64,000 nucleotides of DNA from Streptomyces sp. ISL-11 (GTDB lineage: Bacteria; Actinomycetota; Actinomycetes; Streptomycetales; Streptomycetaceae): contig NZ_JAGGOL010000039.1 in NCBI RefSeq assembly GCF_018614525.1, positions 1 to 64,000 on the forward strand, given 5' to 3'. Numbering within the stretch: position 1 is the first letter of the stretch; each line of letters opens with the position of its first letter. The notes beneath the pieces were generated by a model. The model saw only the letters and a program-made list of their open reading frames with translations, was not told the DNA's origin and made no database searches. The translations under genes were made by a program, and so were the position numbers. Of the stretch, positions 22,716 to 31,510 are shown one piece after another.

Positions 22716-24581
22716 TTGCAGACGCAGACCACCCACATAGCCCGCCACACCGTGGCCGACGCGCGGGTCACCGCGGCCGTCGACGACTTCGCCTCGCGCA
22801 TCGGCCGCCAGGTCGACCTGATGCAGCACAGCGAGGGCCGCGACGCCTTCGGCTGGGAGATGATCGCCGACGAATTCCTGGACTACGTCGGCGCGCTGTC
22901 CCTGGCCGCGCCCGACCTCCCGAGCAAGGAGGCCCACGAGGCCCTGCGGGCCGCCGCCGACGCGGCGCGGGGCGTCGTCGCTCTCGACGTGTACCAGTGG
23001 GAGTCGGTGCACGTCTTCATCGACTACGTCAACTTCGGCCTGACGTACGGACCCGCCGACGATCCGCGGCAGGATCTCGGCGCCTCCGACTGGCTCCGCG
23101 CGCTGCACCTCGCGATCATCTGCGACCGGTACGACGCCGAGGCCGTGACCTTCGGCGAGACCGCGCAGGCCCTGCGCACGGACGTCGGCGCACCGCTGTG
23201 GAAGCGAGCGGCCTCGGGCCTGGCGTACGGGCTGCTCGCGTACGTACGCGGCTACGACTACGACGAGGACGACCGGTACGGCGACGAGCCGATCAACCGT
23301 GCCGAGGCCGCCGCCCGCCTCGACGCGCTCATCGCGGAAGCGACGGGCACAGACACAGGCACGAGCACAGGCACGAGCACAGACACAGGCACAGACACAC
23401 GCACCGACGCATGGCGCACCGCGGAACTGTCGACCGTACGGGCCCTCCTCACCGGTGACCGGGACGCGTTCCGCGACGGGCTGATCCGGATGCTGGACCG
23501 GCATCGCGAGGTCAACTCCGGTCCGACAGCGAGCCCGCGCAGCCTGCTGCCCCTCGACGCGATCGCCCTGGCCGCCCTCGCGACCCGGCGCGAAGGCTGG
23601 GAGCCGGGCATCGAGTCGGCCTACCTGCCCGAAACGCTCGTCACGGGCCGCCGCACCGCCGGCCCCCGCGTCGGCCCCTACGGCCAGGACAAGAACCCCG
23701 CCGCCCTCGCCGAGCTGACGGCCGGCCGCTCCTTGACCATCGCCCGGCCGCCCGCCGGCTGGACCCCGCCGTCGGAGGAAGTGGTCTTCGACCGCATCGC
23801 GGCCAAGCAACTGGCGGAGCTCGCGGACCCGGAGGCCGACCTCCACCTGGCCACCCGCATGCTGCCGAGCACGATGCGGTACGAGACCCTCCGCTTCCAG
23901 GGGCGCTCGTACTTCGACCCGGACGGCTCCGATCCGCGGCAGCGCGAGGCCCTCACCCTGGCGGCCGAGCTCGGCGCCGCGGCCTTCCGTACCACCACCG
24001 CCACGTCGGCCGAGGACTCCGTCGACGTGGTCGTCGGAGGCGTCGCGCTGTCACTGCCGCACGTCGGCCCGCAGCGGGACGCCCGTGCCGCGGAGTGGAC
24101 CACGGCCGTGGAGGCTGCCCTGGCGGCCGGCGCGCGCGACGCGCTGGACCACCTGCTCGCCGTGGACCCCGCCACCTTCGCCGGAGAGGACCGGACGGGC
24201 GTCACGACGACCTACCGCGCGGCCCTCCACGATCACCTGCGCGGCGCCGACGCCCGCCCGGCCACCGACCGCGCCCTCGCCGCCCGTACGCGCCTGCTCG
24301 GCCGGGGCGGTGACTTCCTGTGCCCGCCCGCCGTGCTGCTCTCGCAGCTCGTCGCCGGTGACGCCGAGGGCTTCGCGCTCGCGCTCGCCGACGCGCTGGA
24401 GGAACACCGCGACCACTACAGCGTCGGCGACCGCGCGGACGGCGTGGACGCGCTGATCGGCCTCGACGTCCTCGCCCTGGCCTGCCGTGCCCGCGCGCTG
24501 GGCCTGCCCGTACCGGTCCGCTCGGAGTACCTCCCCGCCGCGATCGTCGAGGCGCACGCTCCACGCCGGCCCGTGGCCTGA
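22716..24581 (+). CDS. Tandem Imm49-like protein (polymorphic-toxin immunity family)
   Basis: About 621 residues from the TTG at 22716; upstream sequence in frame is low-complexity, and a GTG at 22752 is an alternative. Two related halves are visible. The first contains DWLRALHLAIICDRYDAEAV, LLTGDRDAFRDGLIRMLDRH and LPLDAIALAALATRREGW...ESAYLP. The second contains VAGDAEGFALALADALEEHR and ALIGLDVLALACRARALGLP...RSEYLP. This 'D-AF-AL-AL-H ... LDALALA-A ... SEYLP' layout is that of Imm49 proteins, immunity partners of bacterial polymorphic toxins. A Thr/Gly/Asp spacer made of a 6-bp repeat (about 23346-23404) separates parts of the first half. No matching toxin is adjacent, so the partner is unknown. 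Confidence 0.6.
   Translation: MQTQTTHIARHTVADARVTAAVDDFASRIGRQVDLMQHSEGRDAFGWEMIADEFLDYVGALSLAAPDLPSKEAHEALRAAADAARGVVALDVYQWESVHVFIDYVNFGLTYGPADDPRQDLGASDWLRALHLAIICDRYDAEAVTFGETAQALRTDVGAPLWKRAASGLAYGLLAYVRGYDYDEDDRYGDEPINRAEAAARLDALIAEATGTDTGTSTGTSTDTGTDTRTDAWRTAELSTVRALLTGDRDAFRDGLIRMLDRHREVNSGPTASPRSLLPLDAIALAALATRREGWEPGIESAYLPETLVTGRRTAGPRVGPYGQDKNPAALAELTAGRSLTIARPPAGWTPPSEEVVFDRIAAKQLAELADPEADLHLATRMLPSTMRYETLRFQGRSYFDPDGSDPRQREALTLAAELGAAAFRTTTATSAEDSVDVVVGGVALSLPHVGPQRDARAAEWTTAVEAALAAGARDALDHLLAVDPATFAGEDRTGVTTTYRAALHDHLRGADARPATDRALAARTRLLGRGGDFLCPPAVLLSQLVAGDAEGFALALADALEEHRDHYSVGDRADGVDALIGLDVLALACRARALGLPVPVRSEYLPAAIVEAHAPRRPVA
23346..23404 (+). repeat. Degenerate 6-bp repeat (GGCACA/GACACA) encoding a Thr-Gly-Asp spacer
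   Basis: Units of GGCACA, GACACA and GGCACGAGC-type follow one another in frame and encode TGTDTGTSTGTSTDTG-like sequence inside the Imm49-like gene. It looks like a slippage-prone linker. Confidence 0.7.
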
Positions 24582-24716
24582 AAGATCCGTCGGCGCGCGC
24601 GGGCCGGGGCAGGCGGCCTTGCCGTCGGCCGCGGGGCTGCTGAAGGCTGCTGCGCGGCGGGCGGTGATCGCGCCCGCCGCGCACCTCCGTACGGGAAGCC
24701 CTGGAAGGAGCACAGC

Positions 24717-25610
24717 GTGCCGCAGGAATCAGTGCCGGGAGCCACGCGATCCGCACCCACGCCCGAATTGAAGGTCACCGCCGGTGAAGTGGGTGACTGG
24801 TACGACGAGTTCGGCGACATCTACCACGAGACCCTCGGCGAGAGCGTCCACTGCGGCCTGTGGTTCCCGCCGGACGAGCCACACCCCACGAGCATGGACC
24901 TGGTCGACCTGTCCTCGCGCGCCCAGGACCGCTACACCGACTACCTCATCGAGACCCTGGATCCCGAGCCCGGCCGGCACGTCCTCGACATCGGCTGCGG
25001 CACCGGCCGCTCGGCCCTCCGCCTCGCCCAGCAGCGGGACGTGGCGGTCACCGGCATCTCCATCAGCAAGGAACAGATCGCCCGCGCCAACCAGCTCGCC
25101 ACCGACCACGGCCTGGCCGGCCGCCTCACCTTCGAGCACGCCGACGCCATGCGGATGCCGTACGGGGACGCGTCGTTCGACTGCGCCTGGGCCGTGGAGA
25201 GCATCTGTCACATGGACCGCGCCAAGGCGCTCCAGGAGGCGTGGCGGGTGCTGCGCCCCGGCGGTGACCTCATGGTCCTGGAGTCGGTGCTGACCGCCGA
25301 GCTGACCGAGGAGGACACCGCCGTCTTCCAGGGCATGCTGGCGTCCAACCTCCCGCCGCGCGTACCGGAGTTCTTCCAGCTGGTCTCCGACAGCGGCTTC
25401 GAGGTCCTGGAGATGAAGGACCTCTCGGCGAACCTCGCGATGACCATGAACGTGATGGCACTGGTCTTCCACGACCGCCGCGAGGAATTCGCCGAGCGCT
25501 TCGGCACGGAGTTCACCGACACGTTCTTCGCGGGCCTCCCTGCCGCCCGCGAGATCACCGCCCGCAAGACCCGCTTCTTCATGATCATGCTGCGCAAACC
25601 GCTCGGGTAA
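24717..25610 (+). CDS. SAM-dependent methyltransferase (class I, natural-product/sterol type)
   Basis: The protein has 297 residues; the GTG at 24717 has a strong GGAAGGAG. It opens with [20 protein letters not shown], the N-terminal cap of RebM/rifamycin- and tocopherol-type methyltransferases. It then shows motif [17 protein letters not shown], the acidic end of strand 2 within [16 protein letters not shown], motif [16 protein letters not shown], the AVESICHMD segment and [11 protein letters not shown]. The C-terminal region ([15 protein letters not shown]) is typical of this group. Small-molecule O-, N- or C-methylation is likely, but the substrate cannot be inferred and no biosynthetic genes flank it. 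It is 135 bp from the Imm49-like gene and has its own leader. Confidence 0.8.
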   Translation: MPQESVPGATRSAPTPELKVTAGEVGDWYDEFGDIYHETLGESVHCGLWFPPDEPHPTSMDLVDLSSRAQDRYTDYLIETLDPEPGRHVLDIGCGTGRSALRLAQQRDVAVTGISISKEQIARANQLATDHGLAGRLTFEHADAMRMPYGDASFDCAWAVESICHMDRAKALQEAWRVLRPGGDLMVLESVLTAELTEEDTAVFQGMLASNLPPRVPEFFQLVSDSGFEVLEMKDLSANLAMTMNVMALVFHDRREEFAERFGTEFTDTFFAGLPAAREITARKTRFFMIMLRKPLG

Positions 25611-25832
25611 GGGGTTGGGGCGAAGCCGCCCGGGGGCCGTCAACAGATCTGTGCCCCCAGGGCGGCAGGTGTGGCGTAAAGAGCCCCCGTTGCACCGGCA
25701 GGAACATTCCGGTGTGCACAGTCTGCCCGTCACCCGCAACGGGGAGTAGCCGGATGCGCAGCTTCGTTATCGACCGGGAGAGCTCCGCATCGGCGGGGGC
25801 ACGTGCGCGCCCTCCGCGCCTAACCTGGAGGA

Positions 25833-26948
25833 ATGGACAGTGACCTGGTCACCGTCTTCCTCTGCGGTGACGTCATGCTCGGCCGCGGCGTCGACCAGAT
25901 CCTCGCGCACCCGGGTGATCCGGCACTGCGCGAGCGATACGTACGGGACGCCCGGGCCTACGTCGAGCTGGCCGAGGCGGCGCACGGCCCGATCCCCCGC
26001 CCGGTCGACTTCTCCTGGCCCTGGGGCGACGCCCTCCAGGTGCTCGACGCCGCCGCGCCCACCGCCCGGGTGATCAATCTGGAGACGGGCGTCACGCGGA
26101 ACGACGAGTTCGCCCCCGGCAAGGAAGTCCACTACCGGATGAACCCCGCCAACCTCCCCTGCCTCGCCACCGCCCGCCCCGACGTCTGCGTCCTGGCCAA
26201 CAACCACGTCCTGGACTTCGGCCACCGCGGGCTCGAAGAGACGCTCGACACCCTGGCGGGCGGGGGCCTGAGGACAGCAGGAGCGGGCCGCGACGCCGAC
26301 ACGGCGTGGCGGCCCGCGATCGTCCCCATCGACGCGGGCCACCGGCTCCTCGTCCTCTCCTTCGGTATGTCGACCAGCGGCGTCCCGCACACCTGGGCCG
26401 CCACCGAGAACCGGAGCGGGGTCGCCTACGTGCCCAGGCCGTCGGCCGCCGCCGCGGCCGCCGCGACCGGCCGGCTGCGACAGCTGAAACGCGCCGGTGA
26501 TCTCCTGGTGGCCTCGGTCCACTGGGGTTCCAACTGGGGCTATGACGTGGCCCGTGACCAGGTCGCCTTCGGGCACGCCCTGATCGACGGCGGCGCGGAC
26601 GTCGTCCACGGGCACTCCTCGCACCACCCCCGCCCCCTGGAGGTGTACCGGGGCAAGCTCGTCCTCCACGGGTGCGGCGACTTCATCGACGACTACGAGG
26701 GCATCACCGGCTTCGAGCAGTACCGGGACGACCTGCGGCCGCTCTACCTCGTCTCCCTGGAACCGGACACCGGCAGGCTCGCCGACGTACGGATCGTCCC
26801 CTTCCAGGCCCGGCGGATGCGGCTGCGCCACGCCTCGTACGAGGACGCGCAGTGGCTGCGGAACGTCCTCAACAGGATCGGCCGCGGCTTTCACTCCCAC
26901 GTCGACGCCGAACCGGACGGCACGGGCACGCTCACGCTCCGGCCGTGA
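25833..26948 (+). CDS. CapA-family metallophosphatase-like protein
   Basis: The protein has 371 residues; the ATG at 25833 has GGAGGA upstream. Family signatures appear in order: FLCGDVMLGRGVDQ at the N-terminus, RVINLETGVT, KEVHYRMNP, DVCVLANNHVLDFGHRGLEET, VASVHWGSNWGYD and GGADVVHGHSSHHPRPLEVY. The Asp, Asn-His, His and GHSSHH residues form the metal centre expected for this calcineurin-like fold. The family is named after the poly-gamma-glutamate capsule protein CapA, but actinobacterial soluble forms like this one, without signal peptide or membrane helix, have no settled function. It is transcribed alone and converges with the kinase gene. Confidence 0.88.
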   Translation: MDSDLVTVFLCGDVMLGRGVDQILAHPGDPALRERYVRDARAYVELAEAAHGPIPRPVDFSWPWGDALQVLDAAAPTARVINLETGVTRNDEFAPGKEVHYRMNPANLPCLATARPDVCVLANNHVLDFGHRGLEETLDTLAGGGLRTAGAGRDADTAWRPAIVPIDAGHRLLVLSFGMSTSGVPHTWAATENRSGVAYVPRPSAAAAAAATGRLRQLKRAGDLLVASVHWGSNWGYDVARDQVAFGHALIDGGADVVHGHSSHHPRPLEVYRGKLVLHGCGDFIDDYEGITGFEQYRDDLRPLYLVSLEPDTGRLADVRIVPFQARRMRLRHASYEDAQWLRNVLNRIGRGFHSHVDAEPDGTGTLTLRP

Positions 26949-26970
26949 GCGCGTGAGCGCGTGAGCGCGC
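26946..26970. repeat. Short tandem GTGAGCGC repeat after the CapA gene
   Basis: GTGAGCGC units repeat about three times directly over and after the stop codon of the CapA-family gene, in the 100-bp gap before the convergent kinase gene. Confidence 0.6.
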
Positions 26971-27047
26971 GGGAAGACGCTCACCGATCCGACCGCCCGG
27001 GACGACACGTGGGGCTGTCCAGGGAGCTCGCCGATCAGGCCCATTCG

Positions 27048-28763
27048 CTAGCAGCGGACCGGCTGGCCGGTCTGGCGGATGATGTTGTCGGCGGACATCC
27101 AGCCCACGCTCTTCGTCCCGTCGATGCGGACGTAAATCCACTTGTGGCCGTAGGAGTTCTCGATGGAGCAGTGGAACCAGAGCTTCGCGCCGGACTTGGC
27201 CGCGGCCACGGCGCCGCAGACTTTGTAGGGCCCGTTCAGTATGTGCTGGGCACCGGTCAGGTAACCGTACGTGCCGGGCTTCGGGTCGTGGTGGTTCCAG
27301 CCGCTGCAGGTCGTGGGCACCGTGGGCTTGGCCGACGGAGAACCGGACGGGCCCGCCGTGGTGCTCGGTTTGGCCGTCGAAGAGGCCGAGGGCGCGCCCG
27401 ACGGCTTCCCGGAGGAGCTCATGGAAGGCGAGCCGCCGGGGGAGTTCCCGCCGGGGGCCGTTCCGCCCTCGCCCGGCTGACCGCCTTCCGCCGGGGAGCT
27501 GACGCCGGGCGTCGCCGCCTGTGCCTCGTCACCGCCCGTGCCGCCGTCCGTGCCGGTCAAGGCGTACGTGACACCGCCGCCGACGAGCACGACGAGGGCG
27601 GCCGCCGCCGCGATGAGGGCGCGGCTGCGGCGCCGTCCGCGGCCGTCCGCGGCACTGCCGGCACCGGGAGCGGGGCCCGTGACCGGTGCGCCGGACTGCA
27701 CGGGCGGGTACGGCGGGCCGGGCGGCGGGTAGCCGGTGTGCGGAGGCTGCGGGGAAGGCTGGTGGAACGGCGGCGCGGCACCGAACCCGGGCGGCGGCGC
27801 CGGGGCGACGGCCTCCGTCGGTGTCGGCGCGACGGGGGCCTGGGCCGGCGGCGCGGAGTCCGGCACCCCGCCCGCGGCCACCTGCTCCAGCATCGCGCGC
27901 GCCTGGTCGGCGGTCGGCCGGTGCTCCGGCTCCTTCGCCATCAGTGCCCGCAGCACCGGCGTGAGCGGTCCCGCTCGCCGGGGCTCCGGCAGGGGTTCGG
28001 TGACGATCGCCGACAAGGTGGACCACACGGACGTGCGGCGGAACGGTGACGTGCCTTCCACCGCCGCGTACAGCGTCATGCCGAGCGACCAGATGTCCGA
28101 CGCGGGGCCGGGCTCCCTGCCTTGCGCGCGCTCCGGCGGCAGATAGTCGAGGGAGCCGACGAGTTGACCGCTCTGGGTCAGCTTGGTCATGGCCTCGTCG
28201 CCGGAGGCTTCCATGCTGGCGATGCCGAAATCGGTGAGGACGACCCTCCCCCAGCCTCCGGCCGGGGGGACCCCCATCTCGCTTCGCTCGCCGTGCTCCA
28301 GCAGCACGTTCGCCGGCTTGACGTCCCGGTGCAGTACGCCGACCCGGTGCGCGGCGTCGAGCGCGTCCATCAACTTGGCGCCGATCGCGGCGGCCTCGTG
28401 CGGCTCCAGCGCGCCGCGTTCCTCCAGCACGTCGTCGAGCGAGGGCCCGTCGACGAGTTCCATGACGATGACCGGCAGGCCCTGCTCCTCGGTCACGTCG
28501 TGCACGGTGACCACGCCGGTGTGCCGGATGCGGGCGGCGGCCTGCGCCTCCCGCTGCATCCGGGTCCGCAGATCGAGCAGTTCGGGTGCGGAGGCGTCGG
28601 TGAAGGCCCGCAGGACCTTGACGGCGACCTCGCGGTTCAGCAGCTCGTCCACCGCCCGGGCGACCACTCCCATGCCGCCGCGCCCGATCATCGCGGTCAC
28701 CCGGTAACGCCCCCCGAGCACCCTGCCTATCAGCTCGTCGCCGTTCGCTTCCCCCGTCGTCAC
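27048..28763 (-). CDS. Transmembrane Ser/Thr protein kinase (PknB type)
   Basis: The product has 571 residues from the ATG at 28763. Its kinase domain is at about residues 15-285: glycine loop MIGRGGMGVVARA, VAVKVL (Lys), catalytic loop HRDVKPANVLL, DFG in VVLTDFGIA, and DIWSLGMTLYAAVEG. A Pro-rich juxtamembrane stretch, one membrane helix (ALIAAAAALVVLVGGGVTYA), a Ser/Pro/Gly-rich stalk and a Cys-containing outside domain (LWFHCSIENSYGHKWIYVRI, SADNII) resembling an SH3-type sensor follow. Between the catalytic loop and DFG there is an extra segment, GERSEMGVPPAGGWGR, encoded by a dispersed repeat (28246-28290). It lengthens that hairpin by about 14 residues, yet all catalytic residues remain. 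The gene converges with capA. Confidence 0.88.
   Translation of the reverse strand: MTTGEANGDELIGRVLGGRYRVTAMIGRGGMGVVARAVDELLNREVAVKVLRAFTDASAPELLDLRTRMQREAQAAARIRHTGVVTVHDVTEEQGLPVIVMELVDGPSLDDVLEERGALEPHEAAAIGAKLMDALDAAHRVGVLHRDVKPANVLLEHGERSEMGVPPAGGWGRVVLTDFGIASMEASGDEAMTKLTQSGQLVGSLDYLPPERAQGREPGPASDIWSLGMTLYAAVEGTSPFRRTSVWSTLSAIVTEPLPEPRRAGPLTPVLRALMAKEPEHRPTADQARAMLEQVAAGGVPDSAPPAQAPVAPTPTEAVAPAPPPGFGAAPPFHQPSPQPPHTGYPPPGPPYPPVQSGAPVTGPAPGAGSAADGRGRRRSRALIAAAAALVVLVGGGVTYALTGTDGGTGGDEAQAATPGVSSPAEGGQPGEGGTAPGGNSPGGSPSMSSSGKPSGAPSASSTAKPSTTAGPSGSPSAKPTVPTTCSGWNHHDPKPGTYGYLTGAQHILNGPYKVCGAVAAAKSGAKLWFHCSIENSYGHKWIYVRIDGTKSVGWMSADNIIRQTGQPVRC
28246..28290 (-). repeat. Dispersed Streptomyces repeat inserted in the kinase gene
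   Basis: On the minus strand the element starts CGAGCGAAGCGAGATGGGGG and ends GGAGGCTGGGGGAG, with a GGGGGTCCCCCC palindrome inside. I remember this sequence as a repeat found many times, mostly between genes, in Streptomyces genomes. Here it lies in frame inside a coding region, giving the residues MGVPPAGGWG. Confidence 0.65.
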
Positions 28764-28912
28764 CGCGTGCTCCGTCCGTCACCGCTGATCATTCGCAACC
28801 TGGCGGCCCCAAGAGTAGAGGCAGGAGTGCTGAGGCCGAACTTGCCGCCTACGGATCACGCTCGCATGCGAGGGGCGGCGACGTGATCGTGTGGGAAAAC
28901 ATCGCCAAGATG

Positions 28913-30098
28913 CGACCACCCCCGCATGCGCGGGGACCACCGTCGACGACCTCCTCGGTACGGACCACGCGGGGGACCACCCCCGCATGCGCGGGGACCA
29001 CGAGGCCGTGCTCACCGCGGACGAGACCGCCAAGGGACTACCCCCGCATGCGCGGGGACCACTATCGAGGGGTGGTGCACATCGGGGCGTGGTTGGGACC
29101 ACCCCCGCATGCGCGGGGACCACTCCTTCGGGGCGACGCGGGCGGACGCCTTCGAGGGACCACCCCCGCATGCGCGGGGACCACCCTGGATCTACTGCGC
29201 AGCCTCGTGAGGCAAGGGGACCACCCCCGCATGCGCGGGGACCACACATGAGCAAGTTGGGGCTCGACGGTCGACCGGGGACCACCCCCGCATGCACGGG
29301 GACCACCGCCGTTGAGTCACCAGCGTGGGCACCTGGAGGGGACCACCCCGCATGCGCGGGGACCACTCACGCAGCAACACGGTGGCCGCCAAGATCGAAG
29401 GACCACCCCCGCATGCGCGGGGACCACTCAGGCAGTCAGTCACGTATCCATCCAGCGCCGGGACCACCCCCGCATGCGCGGGGACCACGTGGGGGTGGGT
29501 GTAGTGCCTGCCCCGTACCCGGGACCACCCCCGCATGCGCGGGGACCACAGGCCCTGGCCTGAGGGAGGGGTGGAGATGGCGGGACCACCCCCGCATGCG
29601 CGGGGACCACCCCGGTGGTCAGTGCAGTTCGACGATGACGTCGGGACCACCCCCGCATGCGCGGGGACCACGAGCAGCAGGTGACCGTGTCGGAGAGCCG
29701 GATGGGACCACCCCCGCATGCGCGGGGACCACGGCACTGTCCTGGCGTACCAGCGGTACTGGGAGGGACCACCCCCGCATGCGCGGGGACCACCACCCCG
29801 AGCCGGAGCCCGAGCCCGAGCCCGGGGGACCACCCCCGCATGCGCGGGGACCACTCACGGCCGTAGGTGCGGGCGGTGCGGATGACGGGACCACCCCCGC
29901 ATGCGCGGGGACCACACAACATGCGGTCACGAGGGTGCCGCCCCCGGGGGACCACCCCCGCATGCGCGGGGACCACTTCGACATAGAAGTCCTTCCGCGC
30001 GGCGGCTCGGGACCACCCCCGCATGCGCGGGGACCACACCAAGCGGGACCTCTCCGGCGAGAGCGCGGGGGGACCACCCCCGCATGCGCGGGGACCAC
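28913..30098 (-). CRISPR. Type I-E CRISPR array 1 (20 repeats, 19 spacers)
   Basis: Twenty repeats of 28 bp (29 if the nearly constant flanking G is counted) occur every 61 bp. Their palindromic core is CCCCGCATGCGCGGGG between GGACCAC and ACCAC ends; on the minus strand the repeat starts GTGGTCCCCGCGCATGC. Starts: 28913, 28974, 29035, 29096, 29157, 29218, 29279, 29340, 29400, 29461, 29522, 29583, 29644, 29705, 29766, 29827, 29888, 29949, 30010, 30071. Damaged copies sit on the left: the first (one changed base), the third (GGACTAC), the seventh (GCATGCACGG) and the eighth (one C missing). The array is therefore read leftward, from a leader at its right end next to cas2, and the oldest spacers are on the left. 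Confidence 0.98.
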
Positions 30099-30190
30099 AG
30101 CAGCTGACCTGCTGCTCTACCTCGCCAGATGCCAGTTTTTACTCACTACCACTGATTCCGACATTACCGCCATTCCTGCCCTCTGGGTTG
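30099..30190 (-). promoter_or_regulatory. CRISPR leader of array 1
   Basis: Directly after the last repeat the sequence AGCAGCTGACCTGCT, then a T-run with TTTTTACTCACTA, GATTCCGACATTAC and GCCATT, closely parallels the right flank of array 2. On the transcribed (minus) strand this gives an A-rich segment TAGTGAGTAAAAA about 35 bp upstream of the first repeat. Both position and conservation identify it as the leader. Confidence 0.8.
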
Positions 30191-30218
30191 ATGTGGGCGC
30201 CCATTGGCCACCCATCCA

Positions 30219-30566
30219 CTACCGCCCCCCGAACCGCCGGCGCTTTGACGCCTTGCTCCAGCCCCTTTCTGTTGAGGTCGGCTGGGCAGGGCCGGGTGTC
30301 GGGCGGTGAATCAGGGTCAGGCCTTTGTGGTCAGTGGGGTGCCAGGCGTGGTCGTGTGTGTGGAACGTGAAGCCTTGTTCGTTGTCGGTCTGGTGGACGA
30401 GCAAGGCGCGCCCCTTGCCCGAGTACTGGCGGACCTCATCCCACAGGATCTCCCGTACGCGGGTCGACGGAGCGCCCAGGAAGACGCCCGGGGAGATTTC
30501 CAGGAGCCAACGGGTGAGGAAACCGCGCAGCCCCGCCGGACAGTTGGCAAGGACGATGACGGTCAC
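30219..30566 (-). CDS. cas2: Cas2, type I-E (CRISPR adaptation)
   Basis: This 115-residue protein begins MTVIVLANCPAGLRGFLTRW, the start typical of Cas2 from I-E systems, and continues LLEISPGVFLGAPSTRVREI and GFTFHTHDHAWHP. Cas2 forms the central dimer of the Cas1-Cas2 integrase that inserts new spacers at the leader end. Its start overlaps the cas1 stop by 4 bp (ATGA). It is the last gene of the cas operon, and only the leader separates it from array 1. Confidence 0.95.
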   Translation of the reverse strand: MTVIVLANCPAGLRGFLTRWLLEISPGVFLGAPSTRVREILWDEVRQYSGKGRALLVHQTDNEQGFTFHTHDHAWHPTDHKGLTLIHRPTPGPAQPTSTERGWSKASKRRRFGGR

Positions 30567-31510
30567 CAGATCGGCACATCCCCGTAGTTGCGGCCGCCCT
30601 CGACACGGATATCGCTGTCCGACTGCAAAGTCATGCGATCCTCGCCGGCCACGGTGTCATGGGGCTCCTCGTAGTCGAGCAGACTCTTGATATCCCGAAC
30701 GCAGCGGTCCAGCAGGCCGGTCTCGGTGATGCGGTCCCGCAAAGCCCTGCGGGTGCGGGACGCCACCTCTTCCGAACCATCGGCTGCCGCGTCAAACGCT
30801 GCTGGGATGCCCACGTCGGCCTTGTACAGGTCTGCTACGTCCAGGACAAAGGACCGCTCGTGCCCGGAGTGGACGAAGCCCAGCGCCGGGGAACAGCCGA
30901 GTGCCGAGACGACCGCATGCACGATGCCGTACATGCACTGTGCGGCCGCCGTAACGGCCTGGTTCGGGGCGTCCCCGGCCGAGAAGTCGTCGCGATGGTA
31001 TTCGCGGCGCCGCCAGGCGACCCCAGTCCGGGTCGATTCACGGCGGTAACAGTCCTTGATGCGGTGGCCTTCCATGGACAGGAGCTCTTGGCGGGTGCGC
31101 CCGGCAGGATCCTCGTCGGGAAAGCGCAGACGGTACATGGCTCGGGCGACCTCCAGCCGGGTGCGCCGGTTTGCCCAGGCTGTCGCCTGTGCTTCGGCCA
31201 ATCCGGAGGAGCGGGTCAGAGCCCGTCCGCCGGCGTAGAAACGCACTCCGTGCTCACCCACCCACGCCACTCCCGCTCCACTCTCCCCGAGGACCGCCAT
31301 GGCCTGTTGCGTCACGCGGGTGCCTGGTCCGAGGAGCAGCGTGCCGATGGTGGCGGACGGGATGTGGGTCACCCCGTCCGCATCCGTCGCGGTGATCGCG
31401 TTGTCGTCGCGGTGTACGGTGCACCGTTCGAGGTAGATGAAGGAAATCCGGTCCCCGACTCGGGCGAGCTCGGGCGAGGACCCGCCCCGGCGGCTGACGG
31501 TGCTCATCAT
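30563..31510 (-). CDS. cas1: Cas1, type I-E integrase subunit
   Basis: The protein has 315 residues. The expected catalytic metal ligands are visible: Glu in SMEGHRIKDCYRRES, His in ALGFVHSGHERSFVLD and Asp in VADLYKADVG. The N-terminal beta domain (RISFIYLERCTVHRDDNAIT, IPSATIGTLLLGPGTRVT) and the I-E-style ending YGDVPIW fit the subtype. Cas1 performs the two nucleophilic transfers of spacer integration. The ATG at 31510 overlaps the cas6e stop (ATGA); the next codon is also ATG, so 31507 is possible. Confidence 0.95.
   Translation of the reverse strand: MMSTVSRRGGSSPELARVGDRISFIYLERCTVHRDDNAITATDADGVTHIPSATIGTLLLGPGTRVTQQAMAVLGESGAGVAWVGEHGVRFYAGGRALTRSSGLAEAQATAWANRRTRLEVARAMYRLRFPDEDPAGRTRQELLSMEGHRIKDCYRRESTRTGVAWRRREYHRDDFSAGDAPNQAVTAAAQCMYGIVHAVVSALGCSPALGFVHSGHERSFVLDVADLYKADVGIPAAFDAAADGSEEVASRTRRALRDRITETGLLDRCVRDIKSLLDYEEPHDTVAGEDRMTLQSDSDIRVEGGRNYGDVPIW

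Noticed and set aside
28891..30309. Long open frames across both CRISPR arrays giving proteins made of 'GDHPRMRGDH' and 'PPHARGP' units
   Set aside because: They are translations of the CRISPR repeats. The period is exactly 61 bp and spacers show no codon pattern, so no protein is expected.
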